NCBI RefSeq assembly: GCF_000340885.1
Contig: NC_020291.1
Span: 3,719,001 to 3,783,000, forward strand
Length of the DNA: 64,000 bases
Direction of reading: 5' to 3'
Origin: Clostridium saccharoperbutylacetonicum N1-4(HMT)
GTDB lineage: Bacteria > Bacillota > Clostridia > Clostridiales > Clostridiaceae
The notes beneath the pieces were generated by a model. The model made no database searches, was not told where the DNA came from, and saw nothing but the letters and a program-made list of their open reading frames with translations. Below are positions 27,373 through 36,305 of this stretch, in pieces. The first letter of the stretch is position 1. Every line of letters begins with the position of its first letter. The position numbers and the translations under genes were made by a program.

Positions 27373-28263
27373 TTAACATTCATCTTCTTTATATAGTTTA
27401 ATCAACTCATCTAAAGAAATATCTATACCAACTATTTTTAATAAATCTTTTCGTGCATTATATAGTTTCTCAATCATTCCTTCAAATCCTTGTCCTAAAT
27501 GTATGTTCTTGTGGCAATTACAACATAACGAAACGATATTTTCTTCAACATCAAGAGAAACTTCAAATTTGTTGTAATAAGTAAGTGGTACTAGATGATG
27601 TGGTTCAGTATAGTTTAGATTTGAATTCTTCCTAAGAAATGTTGTATGAGTATTGTCAAATTCACATTTATGCTGTGCATGTCGCAACGCATTTATTGAC
27701 ACCCTACGACTTCTAGGATAAACATATTTATTTTTAATACACACGGGAACTTTCTTATTTTTAGATTTACCTGTATATTTAAAATCTGTAGCATCCAAAG
27801 TAATATCACTTTTACTAATATCTGAAACAAGATCATCATCTGAATAACTATCATCTGAAAATATACTTAATTCTTCAATCGCTTCTATAAGTTCTTCTCT
27901 TAATGTCCACTCCCAAGTCTTTGGCTTAGTATTAATTTGTTTACTTTTCATTACCACAATAAATCTTGTCCCTGTAGCTATATCTCCTATACCCTTAACA
28001 ACGAATCGCCCAAGTTCTTTTTGGACTCTTCCAGCTAATCCATTAATAATTCCATTAGCACTCATACTATGTTCATTATATTTTTTACCTATATAACCAC
28101 ACGTAGCAGAATATCCGGGTTCTATGTACCATTTTCGTATAGCTTCTTTGCTTTTATCATCAAAAACTTTAGGATTTATTAGTAATTGCTTCCATTCTTC
28201 AGTAGTTATATCAATATCACAGCAATACTTACCATCAATAACTTCACATATTTTTTCAATCAT
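27373..28263 (-). CDS. HNH endonuclease domain protein (McrA-like)
   Basis: The 296-residue protein has a C-terminal HNH/zinc module. KCEFDNTH carries the first Cys, EPHHLVPLTYY the His pair, and SLCCNCHKNIH the Asn-region and metal-binding CxxCH. The N-terminal two thirds (EPGYSATCGYIGKKYNEHSM, ANGIINGLAGRVQKELGRFV) resemble the DNA-recognition part of stand-alone McrA-type nucleases. It may act as a modification-dependent or defence nuclease (inference). No methyltransferase is nearby. The gene is 21 bases upstream of the GNAT gene. Confidence 0.8.
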   Translation of the reverse strand: MIEKICEVIDGKYCCDIDITTEEWKQLLINPKVFDDKSKEAIRKWYIEPGYSATCGYIGKKYNEHSMSANGIINGLAGRVQKELGRFVVKGIGDIATGTRFIVVMKSKQINTKPKTWEWTLREELIEAIEELSIFSDDSYSDDDLVSDISKSDITLDATDFKYTGKSKNKKVPVCIKNKYVYPRSRRVSINALRHAQHKCEFDNTHTTFLRKNSNLNYTEPHHLVPLTYYNKFEVSLDVEENIVSLCCNCHKNIHLGQGFEGMIEKLYNARKDLLKIVGIDISLDELIKLYKEDEC

Positions 28264-28301
28264 CTTAAACCTCCGAATATATAAATCAAACTGCTTCTAT
28301 G

Positions 28302-28440
28302 CTAGTTTAAAGTTCTTAATAATTTCATTATATCTATCTTCTAAATTACCATTTTCTTTTATAATAAAACATTTAAATTCACTATTTAAAAATTCATTAT
28401 AATGTTCCAAACTATATATTTTTTCAATTCATTTTTTTTA
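28302..28440 (-). pseudogene. C-terminal remnant of an unidentified gene
   Basis: A minus-strand frame without a start reads EKIYSLEHYNEFLNSEFKCF then IIKENGNLEDRYNEIIKNFK and stops at TAG 28302. The composition and helix pattern look like a real protein tail. No upstream part exists in the window at this site. The parent family was not identified. Confidence 0.45.
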
Positions 28441-28542
28441 AATTCACTAAAGTATGTTGATGATTAGCTGTTTTCATTATTTGGTCAAGGATAAATAATT
28501 TCTTTATATTTTAATAAAAATGTTGTAAGTACATTTTGAGTT

Positions 28543-28712
28543 TACTTTAAATATTCTTCTGGATTTAATAATATTTTGTTTACATCTGAAAAAAATAATG
28601 AGCAGTGGTATCCATCAGCAACAGCATGATGAATTTGAATAGTTAATGGCATAATAATTTTCTTACCTTCTTCAAAAAACTTTCCCCATGTTATCATTGG
28701 AAAGAGAAAAGG
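28543..28712 (-). pseudogene. remnant of a chloramphenicol acetyltransferase-like gene
   Basis: The minus strand reads MITWGKFFEEGKKIIMPLTI, then QIHHAVADGYHCSLFFSDV, then NKILLNPEE. The HHxxxDG motif is the catalytic signature of type A CAT, and the stretch corresponds to the C-terminal quarter of the intact cat at 44.2-44.9 kb. The N-terminal three quarters are absent and stops flank it, so it is a dead fragment of a different, diverged allele. Confidence 0.75.
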
Positions 28713-28812
28713 GCTACTTCATTTAAAACTGCTTTCATATATCTAATTTAAATTCTTAGTTATAACAATTAATCTCAAATAAGAGTTTTTGATTATCAAT
28801 TATAAACTCTAG

Positions 28813-29955
28813 TTAAATAAACTTTGCATTTTCATCAAATATAATCATATCTTCTAAATTGCCATTATATTTTTTAAGGAGCTTATCAACATCATTATCT
28901 TGGAGATAGTTGTACTCCTCCCTAGTTATTCGAATTATCCATAACAAATTAATTCTTTCCTCCATAAAATTATCATACTTTGGTGAATTAATTTTAGGAA
29001 ACAGATTATTATTTATCAATAATACAGCTTCAAAATTACTTATAGCATTACAAGGAATAGTATGTCCATTTCCAATCCAGGTTATTTCCTGCCACGGAAG
29101 ATTTGTCTGTCCACTTATATAACTTAACATTTTCATATAACCATCATTATTTTTAAAATCCTCGCAACATGCAAATCCAAGTTCTATTCTTCTGTTCTTC
29201 TCTGCTTCTCCATCTTCTAAAAACTGTTCAATTTTAGGCTGACATAGTACGCTTACCCCTGCTGTAAATGCATAATTAACATTATTCTTAGTTCCAGTAA
29301 TTAAGGCTTTAGAAGGAAACTCATTATTATCAATAGCATAATACTTCTCATGCTTTCCAAAAAAGTTTTCTAATACAGATAAATGCATAGCCTGTACATC
29401 TTTAAAATAATCTTCATTTAGATATTCCCAATATTTTTTGCTTTTCATTACTCTTTTATAAAGACTATCTTCAGCTTCTGTTAATTCCCATGCAAATGGT
29501 GCAGTTCCAATAGCATATCTTGAATATCCATAAAATCCATTTTCTGCCCATCCAGGTATTACTGCCAAAAGTTTATTATTTTCAATTAATGCAGCTGCAT
29601 CCCCTTCTTCAAACCATATAATTGATAAATCATTTTCATCAATATCAATTCCTTCATTGCTATGACTACAGTATTCTAAAGGCATTGTAGGTGCAGCACC
29701 ATTATCCATTGCTTTATAATCAATATCTTTCTCTCCCTTAAATATATTGCAGCCCCAACATGGCTTTATTGTGCTGTTTTCAGAACCAGGATTAAACCAT
29801 AAATAGAAATAAATTGTAGTTTGGCTTTTTTCAACAAATGCCTGAATATTGCACACTGGCGACCAGCTCTCTATCAAAATTTTATTTTCTACTTTCTCAA
29901 CTTCTACTGATTTATTTTCATTTTGTTTAGTGAATAATTTCTTAAATATTCCCAT
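28813..29955 (-). CDS. suppressor-of-fused (SUFU) domain protein
   Basis: A 380-residue protein. A lysine-rich start (MGIFKKLFTKQNENK) precedes a region FKGEKDIDYKAMDNGAAPTM and IIWFEEGDAAALIENNKLLA, AVIPGWAENGFYGYSRYAIG. The C-terminal half, around WQEITWIGNGHTIPCNAIS and RITREEYNYLQDND, resembles bacterial SUFU domains. Bacterial SUFU proteins are regarded as immunity proteins of toxin systems (family knowledge). No toxin lies nearby. It appears monocistronic. Confidence 0.72.
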   Translation of the reverse strand: MGIFKKLFTKQNENKSVEVEKVENKILIESWSPVCNIQAFVEKSQTTIYFYLWFNPGSENSTIKPCWGCNIFKGEKDIDYKAMDNGAAPTMPLEYCSHSNEGIDIDENDLSIIWFEEGDAAALIENNKLLAVIPGWAENGFYGYSRYAIGTAPFAWELTEAEDSLYKRVMKSKKYWEYLNEDYFKDVQAMHLSVLENFFGKHEKYYAIDNNEFPSKALITGTKNNVNYAFTAGVSVLCQPKIEQFLEDGEAEKNRRIELGFACCEDFKNNDGYMKMLSYISGQTNLPWQEITWIGNGHTIPCNAISNFEAVLLINNNLFPKINSPKYDNFMEERINLLWIIRITREEYNYLQDNDVDKLLKKYNGNLEDMIIFDENAKFI

Positions 29956-30109
29956 TTTTATTCCCTTTCATTTTTAATTAGATTTTCCTTAATTAGTTAA
30001 AACCTTCAATACAATTTATATTTATCTTGCAAACCTTATGATTAGTTAATGTTCTTTTAGACAATCCTTTTTAGGAATAATGCCCATCTCTAATTCGCTA
30101 TAATTTTCA

Positions 30110-30730
30110 TTAAGTTTTCTTCCTCATCTTTAGATGCCTATTGTTCTTATACTCTCTATAAATAAGATAAATTCCATATATTCCACAAACCAATAAAATA
30201 AAATCTTCATAAACATTGAAAATTGACGACTTTATTCCCGTTAATCCCCAAATTGTTAGTAAAACTAATAGAATTTTATTTTTCTTATGGTAGCAAGAAT
30301 ATACAGCTATACTAAGACTAATAATTGGACATGGCATTACATATGTTACTAACCTAGGAAATCTATTTCCCAATGCAAAGGAAATAAAAGGATATGCTAT
30401 ATATAATATTATTAAAATGCTTTGCCACCTATTTGGTTTATTGAGAACATCATCTTTACTTTTAATGCTATCAAATAGAAACAACATACCACAACACAAA
30501 TACAAAGGTAATGCAAAATATTTTTGAATTGGTTCTACCCCATATAATCCGAAAAATACTATCCCAATAAATAAGTTACCAATACCAAGTGCAGCTTTTG
30601 CAATCCAATTAATCTTTTTACTATAAGATAAAATAATTGCTAGAACTATAAAAATCAAAAGAATGCTTTGTATTATAATGGTTTGTTTATTATACATTTC
30701 TATTACATTCCAAAATATCTGTGAATCCAT
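30110..30730 (-). CDS. DUF6064-like multi-spanning membrane protein
   Basis: A 206-residue protein with about six hydrophobic segments. The opening (SQIFWNVIEMYNKQTIIIQS) and the motif YPFISFALGNRFPRLVTYVM then PCPIISLSIAVY fit DUF6064 (P-x-F-x3-LGxR-P and a PCP turn). It is in the cytoplasmic membrane, with unknown function. A basic tail (NRHLKMRKKT) follows the positive-inside rule. The ribosome site GAGATGATATAAT precedes ATG 30730. Confidence 0.7.
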   Translation of the reverse strand: MDSQIFWNVIEMYNKQTIIIQSILLIFIVLAIILSYSKKINWIAKAALGIGNLFIGIVFFGLYGVEPIQKYFALPLYLCCGMLFLFDSIKSKDDVLNKPNRWQSILIILYIAYPFISFALGNRFPRLVTYVMPCPIISLSIAVYSCYHKKNKILLVLLTIWGLTGIKSSIFNVYEDFILLVCGIYGIYLIYREYKNNRHLKMRKKT

Positions 30731-30771
30731 ATTATATCATCTCAACTCTCAAAATTATTTATATTAAGAAG

Positions 30772-30896
30772 CAATCTTCCTCCAGCTTGATTCCTTATAA
30801 AAGACTTTTGTTAAAGCTTAGATGCTCTTACAAGCAATATTGTTGTATAAATTCAGATTTCAAAACAGCATATTCATATGTATCTTTCCATAAAGG
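30772..30896 (-). pseudogene. chimera of a GNAT 3' end and a VOC-gene segment
   Basis: In minus-strand direction the first about 60 bases (30838-30896) nearly match the 3' end of the GNAT gene at 26.8 kb. The next about 70 (30772-30846) nearly match the middle of the VOC gene at 34.4 kb (the segment encoding TTILLARASKP and NQAGGR). The join falls in CAACAATA, present in both parents. Small indels destroy any reading frame. Confidence 0.75.
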
Positions 30897-30938
30897 TATC
30901 TGTAAAAAAGTTTATATTTTGATAATAAAAAATTTTAG

Positions 30939-31370
30939 TTAAATGCATGAGCTGTCAATTCCGTCGAAAATAAATTTATCTTGCTCCTCATCATAATAAA
31001 AATGTACTTCAAGTCCTAAATAATCATCAATGGGCATTCTTTTTGAATTTGGATGAAATCCTAAAAAACGTGTCATAACACTTAGATAATTAAAATCCTC
31101 AAAATAAATCTCTCCAACATACCACTCACCAGTCAGTTCACACCTTCGAGGAAACATTACTATGTCATCATTGCAAGTATTTTCATCATTCACATAGTCA
31201 GTTATTTCCCTCACTATATTTTTAAAAATTTCATCATTATGCTTTTCAAATAACGCCTTAAGTGATAAATCTTCGAAAAATATGCATGGCTGCAATTTAT
31301 TTTCATAAGTCACATGTTCATTATCTGTGTTCGGATTTGGTAAAAAAATCTGTTTTATCTCTAAGCTCAT
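30939..31370 (-). CDS. hypothetical protein, 143 aa
   Basis: Not recognised. It is soluble and acidic, with MSLEIKQIFLPNPNTDNEHV, DIVMFPRRCELTGEWYVGEI and HPNSKRMPIDDYLGLEVHF. The last segment resembles C-termini of small immunity-type proteins, but this is not firm. ATG 31370 after GGGGGAAG is preferred over an in-frame ATG at 31391. It is 50 bases downstream of the HEAT-like gene and could share its transcript. Confidence 0.55.
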   Translation of the reverse strand: MSLEIKQIFLPNPNTDNEHVTYENKLQPCIFFEDLSLKALFEKHNDEIFKNIVREITDYVNDENTCNDDIVMFPRRCELTGEWYVGEIYFEDFNYLSVMTRFLGFHPNSKRMPIDDYLGLEVHFYYDEEQDKFIFDGIDSSCI

Positions 31371-31420
31371 GGTATCTTCCCCCTGTTTCATACATAATCA
31401 GCTCTAAAAATCATAATTTT

Positions 31421-31861
31421 TTAATTAATTTTCTTAAGAGCAGATATAATATCTTTATATACTAAAGCCTGCATACTATCTTTATATATCTTAGTATCCG
31501 CTTTTCTTAATGCTTCTGTAATGTATTCTACTAACTCTGGTTTATATTTTGCAATATTAGGCAACACCTTAATACATTGTCTTGATGTTATAGGCTTTTC
31601 ATCTAAAATATGTTTTAAATATTCATCAATAATTTCATCTATTTTATTTTCTGTATCCCATTTTGCATTAACTGCTATTAATATAATTCCTCTTGTTCTT
31701 CTATATGAGTTACTATCTTCAATTAATTCAACAAATCTATCAAAAAACTTATAAACATCATTAGATTTCTCGCTTTCAGCTTCTAATAACTGTAATGCTT
31801 TATATGCAGCTTTATCATCTTTAGAATATAGTTTTTCAATCAATTCTGTGATATTCTCCAT
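31421..31861 (-). CDS. HEAT-repeat-like alpha-helical protein (annotated as 'SufBD protein' in relatives)
   Basis: The 146-residue all-helical protein has repeats ELIEKLYSKDDKAAYKALQL, YRRTRGIILIAVNAKWD, and TSRQCIKVLPNIAKYKPELV. It ends TKIYKDSMQALVYKDIISAL. I recall near-identical architecture in clostridial proteins labelled SufBD, although no SufB/SufD beta-helix is present. It is probably a small helical scaffold, and the role is unknown. GAGATGATACT precedes ATG 31861. Confidence 0.65.
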   Translation of the reverse strand: MENITELIEKLYSKDDKAAYKALQLLEAESEKSNDVYKFFDRFVELIEDSNSYRRTRGIILIAVNAKWDTENKIDEIIDEYLKHILDEKPITSRQCIKVLPNIAKYKPELVEYITEALRKADTKIYKDSMQALVYKDIISALKKIN

Positions 31862-31973
31862 AGTATCATCTCACTTTCATTAATATTCCCTAATATCAAA
31901 AAATCAGAATTTATATCAACATTAAACCTTTCAACACCTTTTCAAAATACAATAATTATCCTTTTTCTATGGA

Positions 31974-32339
31974 TTATGGCAACCAAAATTTAATTATATC
32001 TTCGAGTTTATTAATTATCATTTCTTCTTCGTTAGACAACATATATTTTTCATTAATAGTTGTATTAATTAACAATCTATTTTCTATACTCTGCTTCAAG
32101 ATTCCCTCTAAGGTTAAAAAAGCTTGTTCTAATGTAATATCTCCACTTTCTATATTTCTAGAAAAAAACGCTTCATTAATAACTGCGTTATTTAATTTAG
32201 AATAATATTTAACTATATAAATTGGTTTCATATATTCTCTATCTTCATCATTAAAATTGGTTGCTATATCAACAGCATAATGCTTAATATTATTACTTTT
32301 ATCATTATCTTTTTTACTATTAAATAATCCAAATAGCAT
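31974..32339 (-). CDS. hypothetical protein, 121 aa
   Basis: Not recognised. It starts MLFGLFNSKKDNDK at ATG 32339, placed by GAGGTGGGATAATT. A 21-codon upstream extension in the same frame has no site. The rest is helical (NAVINEAFFSRNIESGDITL, EQAFLTLEGILKQSIENRLL) with a hydrophobic-to-acidic alternation suggesting a small soluble domain. Several neighbours begin with a similar MG(L/I)F-K-L-F basic leader, which may be a shared feature of this accessory gene set. Confidence 0.55.
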   Translation of the reverse strand: MLFGLFNSKKDNDKSNNIKHYAVDIATNFNDEDREYMKPIYIVKYYSKLNNAVINEAFFSRNIESGDITLEQAFLTLEGILKQSIENRLLINTTINEKYMLSNEEEMIINKLEDIIKFWLP

Positions 32340-32461
32340 AATTATCCCACCTCTTGATACTATTATAAATCTAAGCCACACACTGTTCATTATATACAAC
32401 AAATCTAATTTTACCGAGTCTAATTCAATTTAGTTGCTATATTTTTATAAAGTAACTTTCA

Positions 32462-33574
32462 TCATTTCATATACTTATCTATCAACACATAACATCTTTC
32501 TTTTGTTGACTCCGCCAAAGATCTCACATATAAAACTTTTTCCAATGTACCACCAGCCGCTTCAGCAGCCTCTTTTTTTGCTTTAAAATCTCTATCTTTT
32601 ATCCATTGAAGCTCTTCATTTTGCAAGCTTTTCATATCACTTGGAGATAACTGAACTTTTAATACAGCATAAATATCATTTAGTTCATCATCCCATTGTT
32701 TATGTTCTTTACATGCCTCGTCATACATATCCTTTGTAGTTAAAGCCTTATCGGCTAAGCCCTTAAATCCCAATTCAATTTTATCTAGTTTATCCTTATA
32801 TTCCTGTTTCTTAGTTTTCTGTTTAATGTTATTATTTTCTGTACTCGGTTTAGTTTGACTATCAGTTATTTTAGTTTCAATGTTCTCTTGAGAAAATTCA
32901 TACCAAACTACATCCTTTTTTTCATCTTGCTCTTTAACAAAAGCGTTATATGCTTCTTCTGTAGCAGGTTTATCATCAATGAAATATGTTCTTATTGGAT
33001 TTCCATTGTTGTCATTTGTATTATGATAACCTAATATGTAATCTTCACAGGCATTTGTTTTAAAATTTAATTTTCTATATCCGTTATTAAAAGCACTGTT
33101 TGAATAATGAACTGTTCCATCTGTTTTAAGATTTCCAAAGCCTCTAAGCACTTGAATATATCCAATAACTTTATTGTTCATATAATGTAAGACCTCATAA
33201 AACTCCACATAATTGCCAACAGTTAATTCAAGAACAATTTCAGGTATTCCATCTCCATCCATATCAAGTACTGTAAAGTGAGTTAATTTGAATACAGTTC
33301 CATAAATCTCTTCATTACTTAAAAAATCATTCAAATATACATCTTTATTATTATCCGTACTAAAAAATTCAGCCTTGTTTTGTAATACTGCTTTATGTGC
33401 TTCTATTGCCAAACTCTTATTGTTATCAGATGATAACTGAGTTTTTTCACTTTCATTTTTGATATCTAGGTTTGAACTGTCTTTATTATTTGAACATGCA
33501 GTAAATGACATGCTTAAGAGAAAAATAAGAAGTATACCTATAATTTTAAACTTTATCTTAACCACTCCTCCCAT
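32462..33574 (-). CDS. lipoprotein with C-terminal LprI/DUF1311 domain
   Basis: The signal peptide has the lipobox SFTACSNN (Cys about 27). The region to about 230 includes DMDGDGIPEIVLELTVGNYV, a calcium-loop-like FG-GAP-type stretch. The C-terminal domain (about 270-370) carries MYDEACKEHKQWDDELNDIY and LQNEELQWIKDRD, the DUF1311/lysozyme-inhibitor LprI pattern. It is outer-face membrane-anchored and may protect the cell from lysozyme-like enzymes. The start is uncertain: the first codons themselves contain GGGAGGAG, so a rarer start codon a few codons in (near KIKFK) is possible. Confidence 0.78.
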   Translation of the reverse strand: MGGVVKIKFKIIGILLIFLLSMSFTACSNNKDSSNLDIKNESEKTQLSSDNNKSLAIEAHKAVLQNKAEFFSTDNNKDVYLNDFLSNEEIYGTVFKLTHFTVLDMDGDGIPEIVLELTVGNYVEFYEVLHYMNNKVIGYIQVLRGFGNLKTDGTVHYSNSAFNNGYRKLNFKTNACEDYILGYHNTNDNNGNPIRTYFIDDKPATEEAYNAFVKEQDEKKDVVWYEFSQENIETKITDSQTKPSTENNNIKQKTKKQEYKDKLDKIELGFKGLADKALTTKDMYDEACKEHKQWDDELNDIYAVLKVQLSPSDMKSLQNEELQWIKDRDFKAKKEAAEAAGGTLEKVLYVRSLAESTKERCYVLIDKYMK

Positions 33575-33589
33575 AAAATAAAAATATGC

Positions 33590-34090
33590 TTAATAATACC
33601 ATTTCCAAAGTTGATAATTTTCTTCATCCTCACTAACTAAAGCAACATCAATTATTTTTTTATCTGCTAAATCAATTAAACAAAATCCTTTACAAAAACC
33701 ACAATTAATAGAACTATATAAATTATTTAATTTCAATTCATGATTCCATAATTGAAGTACTGCTTCAAATAAATCATTAAATATAATTCTAGCGTAACCT
33801 TCATAATATCCAACTTTAATAAAAATATATTCTTTATCGCATTTTAATTCTGATTGGTCTATAATCCAATTGCAACATTGTTTATCAGTTGCCTTGCATG
33901 TCAATTTACTATATGGCTTAATCCTACCCTCTTGCCATAGTTTATGGTAAGAATAAATAATGTCTTTATAGTAGTCTCTCTCAGTTCCAATTTTATAAAT
34001 TTCTTTAGTCGTTACTACATCTATTGATTTCATTAAATTTTTGAAATATAATTGTTTCTTTTTCTGTTCAATCAATTCTTTTCTATTCAT
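33590..34090 (-). CDS. hypothetical protein, 166 aa, Cys-containing
   Basis: Not recognised. Basic N-terminal helix (MNRKELIEQKKKQLYFKNLM), then TCKATDKQCCNWIIDQ, NLYSSINCGFCKGFCLID and an acidic/aromatic end (DEENYQLWKWYY). The clustered cysteines (CC, CGFCKGFC) could bind a metal. No signal peptide. It is 15 bases upstream of the lipoprotein gene, so the two are probably cotranscribed. AAAAGGAAAATAGATT precedes the ATG. Confidence 0.55.
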   Translation of the reverse strand: MNRKELIEQKKKQLYFKNLMKSIDVVTTKEIYKIGTERDYYKDIIYSYHKLWQEGRIKPYSKLTCKATDKQCCNWIIDQSELKCDKEYIFIKVGYYEGYARIIFNDLFEAVLQLWNHELKLNNLYSSINCGFCKGFCLIDLADKKIIDVALVSEDEENYQLWKWYY

Positions 34091-34157
34091 AATCTATTTT
34101 CCTTTTAGACTAATAAAACCATTTTACATATTTTAATATGAAATATTCTGTTTATAA

Positions 34158-34235
34158 CTCTTTAACAAAATATCTATTTTTACCTTCTATCGTTTCTTCA
34201 ATTCTATCACTTACTAAACACATAGGTACATCACT
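34158..34235 (-). pseudogene. short C-terminal gene remnant
   Basis: A startless minus-strand frame reads SDVPMCLVSDRIEETIEG then KNRYFVKEL and a stop. It is protein-like but only about 26 residues, probably the tail of a lost gene. Confidence 0.3.
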
Positions 34236-34355
34236 CCCAAATTATAATTTATCTTACAACCCTTGTAATTACAGAACCATTTTAAACAGTAACTCTTTTT
34301 TGTGAAAAAGCATAAAACCGAATTAAAATCTCATATATTATTATTTCGTCAATAT

Positions 34356-34778
34356 TTATTTGACTCTTTTATACATAGGATGATTTTCATTGAACTCAAC
34401 CAAATCCCATAAGTTTCCGTACAGATCTTTAAATACAGCAACTATTCCATAATCCTGTTCCTTAGGTTCTCTAATAAATTCTATTCCTATTTCTTTCATT
34501 TCGTTATAATCACGCCAGAAATTATCAGTTCCTAAGAATAGAAACACTCTTCCTCCAGCTTGATTCCCTATAAAAGGTTCTTGTTCAGGCTTAGATGCTC
34601 TTGCAAGCAATATTGTTGTTCCATTTGAACCTGGTGGGGACACTACCACCCATCTTTTCTCTTGCTCAGGTTGATATGTATCTTCTACTAATGTAAAATG
34701 AAGTTTTTTTGTATAAAATTCGATTGCTTCATCATAATCTTTTACTACTAAAGCAATATGTACAAGTGATTGAATCAT
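34356..34778 (-). CDS. VOC family protein (glyoxalase/bleomycin resistance fold)
   Basis: The 140-residue protein has the VOC beta-alpha-beta-beta-beta pattern: SLVHIALVVKDYDEAIEFYT with the first metal-type His, WVVVSPPGSNGTTILLARA, RVFLFLGTDNFWRDYNEMKE, and FKDLYGNLWDLVEF with the closing metal Glu. It may bind or modify a small hydrophobic compound. A broken copy of its middle lies at 30.8 kb. Its ribosome site overlaps the stop region of the Imm22-like remnant upstream. Confidence 0.85.
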   Translation of the reverse strand: MIQSLVHIALVVKDYDEAIEFYTKKLHFTLVEDTYQPEQEKRWVVVSPPGSNGTTILLARASKPEQEPFIGNQAGGRVFLFLGTDNFWRDYNEMKEIGIEFIREPKEQDYGIVAVFKDLYGNLWDLVEFNENHPMYKRVK

Positions 34779-34790
34779 TATTTTGCCTCC

Positions 34791-34925
34791 TTATTCCATT
34801 TTAAAATCTGTTTCAAATTTTGAATCATGACAAACACCATCATCTGTATATTCAGTTTCTATGTACTTTTCTAAATCAACAATACTATTAAAATTACCAC
34901 TCCAAATTTGTATATCTTTTTTACC
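34791..34925 (-). pseudogene. N-terminal remnant of an immunity-22-like protein gene
   Basis: A startless frame reads IQIWSGNFNSIVDLEKYIET-like sequence: IWSGNFNSIVDLEKYIETEY, then TDDGVCHDSKFETDFKME and TAA. The pattern W-x-GNF-x5-LE-x-Y-x3-Y-DDG-x4-SKF-x-DF is what I recall of Imm22 family N-termini. The rest of the gene is missing. The fragment ends 12 bases before the VOC start. Confidence 0.5.
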
Positions 34926-34943
34926 TTATTAAATTGAAATTTG

Positions 34944-35303
34944 CTATTCTTTATACTTACTCTTATATTCTTGGATATAATTTCGCTCCATGTTTTTCTT
35001 ATGCTTATCTATATACGAAGATGATATTTCGTCTGCTGTAATTCCCTATCTAAGCAACGTATCATTGAAATACATTAATACATCACTCATTTCCTCGCAA
35101 AATGCTTTTCTAACATTTTCATCCTCCATTATAGCCAAATCACCTTTTTTCTTTATAATTGCAATACATTCACCTATTTCTTCCATCATCCAAAGAATAA
35201 AGTTTCTACCGTACTCTGCTTCCAATGGTGACCATTTATCTTTATGTAAATTATATAACTCCTTCTGCATATTCATCATATCCGAAATTTTTATATCATT
35301 CAT
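34944..35303 (-). pseudogene. MazG-like nucleotide pyrophosphohydrolase interrupted by an amber codon
   Basis: The open part (35046-35303) holds WMMEEIGECIAIIKKKGDLA and CEEMSDVLMYFNDTLL, the EExxE and ExxD metal motifs of all-alpha NTP pyrophosphohydrolases. TAG follows after DTLLR, but the same frame continues with GITADEISSSYIDKHKKNME and ends YKSKYKE-TAG at 34944. Full length would be 119 codons, normal for the family. All catalytic motifs precede the stop, so the 85-residue product might still fold partly. The strong GGAGGATATAA site is intact. Confidence 0.75.
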
Positions 35304-35385
35304 TTTATATCCTCCGCAAATTATGATTTATTAATTAAAACAACTCTGACTGACTTTTTACATTCTCACTCAAATCAATTAAATT

Positions 35386-36174
35386 TTACAACCATTCTTT
35401 TGCATGTTCTTTGATAAATTCAATTTCTGCTAAATATAAATCCCTATGTCCCTCTTCCAACATTTTCTTAAAGGCACTATTTCCATTTTGAGATTCATTA
35501 TAAATTAAATCAGCAAGGGCCTGTAGTCTAGCTGTCATTTGTACAAATGAATCATCAGGACATTCCATTCCATATGCATCAAAAAATACCCTAATACTCT
35601 TTTTCCTAAACTCCTTGTCTCTATCAACATCATAATTCCTGTATTCCTGTTTTTCATTATCATAAATTTTTTTACTAAATGGAACAAATCTATACAGTGC
35701 ATATACAATATCCCATATTCTAGGAGCAGGACAACATGTATCAAAATCAATTAATCCATATGGCATATTATTAACAAAGGTCATATTATATGGCGCAATA
35801 TCATTGTGACATATAACTTCCTTCTCTAAAGCTCCTTTATATGAAAACATCCAGCTATCTATATCTGTTCTCTCAAAGGATAGCGTTGCATCATGATATT
35901 TACGCATAATTTCAGCCACTTTTTTAATTATAGATAATTGTTCATTTTCATCATTGGTAAAAGGATAATCAGCTTTACATTCTCCAGGAACAAATGATAA
36001 TATTTCCCTTCCCATATCATCAATTCCTATAAATCGTGGGCTATTAGTGTATTCAAATTTTTCTAAATGTAGCAATACTCTATGTATCGTTGAACTCCAA
36101 GTCTTCTGTTCCCTCAAAACTGTTTCGTTATGCTTATATACGCTTGTAGAATTACCTCCAGATAATTTTTTCAT
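35386..36174 (-). CDS. aminoglycoside phosphotransferase-family kinase
   Basis: The 262-residue APH-fold kinase has a Brenner-type catalytic loop VICHNDIAPYNMTF (Asp and Asn), the metal-binding LIDFDTCCPAPRIWD, and the N-lobe GGNSTSVYKHNETVLR. Family members phosphorylate aminoglycosides, choline-like compounds or homoserine, and the substrate is not deducible. The last 50 bases of a diverged copy are found at 39.3 kb. AGGGGGAGC precedes ATG 36174. Confidence 0.85.
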   Translation of the reverse strand: MKKLSGGNSTSVYKHNETVLREQKTWSSTIHRVLLHLEKFEYTNSPRFIGIDDMGREILSFVPGECKADYPFTNDENEQLSIIKKVAEIMRKYHDATLSFERTDIDSWMFSYKGALEKEVICHNDIAPYNMTFVNNMPYGLIDFDTCCPAPRIWDIVYALYRFVPFSKKIYDNEKQEYRNYDVDRDKEFRKKSIRVFFDAYGMECPDDSFVQMTARLQALADLIYNESQNGNSAFKKMLEEGHRDLYLAEIEFIKEHAKEWL

Positions 36175-36305
36175 TAGCTCCCCCTAGAAAATTAATATTT
36201 GTAATTTGAAACCTAAAAATTGAAATAATACATCATTATTCTAATTCACTAATATAGAAAAATATGCATTAACTCAACTATACATTATGCTTATTTGCAG
36301 TAGTG

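Noticed and set aside
33574..33590. Alternative start codon of the LprI-type lipoprotein at an ATA codon
   Set aside because: The spacing of the GGGAGGAG site suggests it, but an ATA start is too rare to claim without protein data. I left the ATG.
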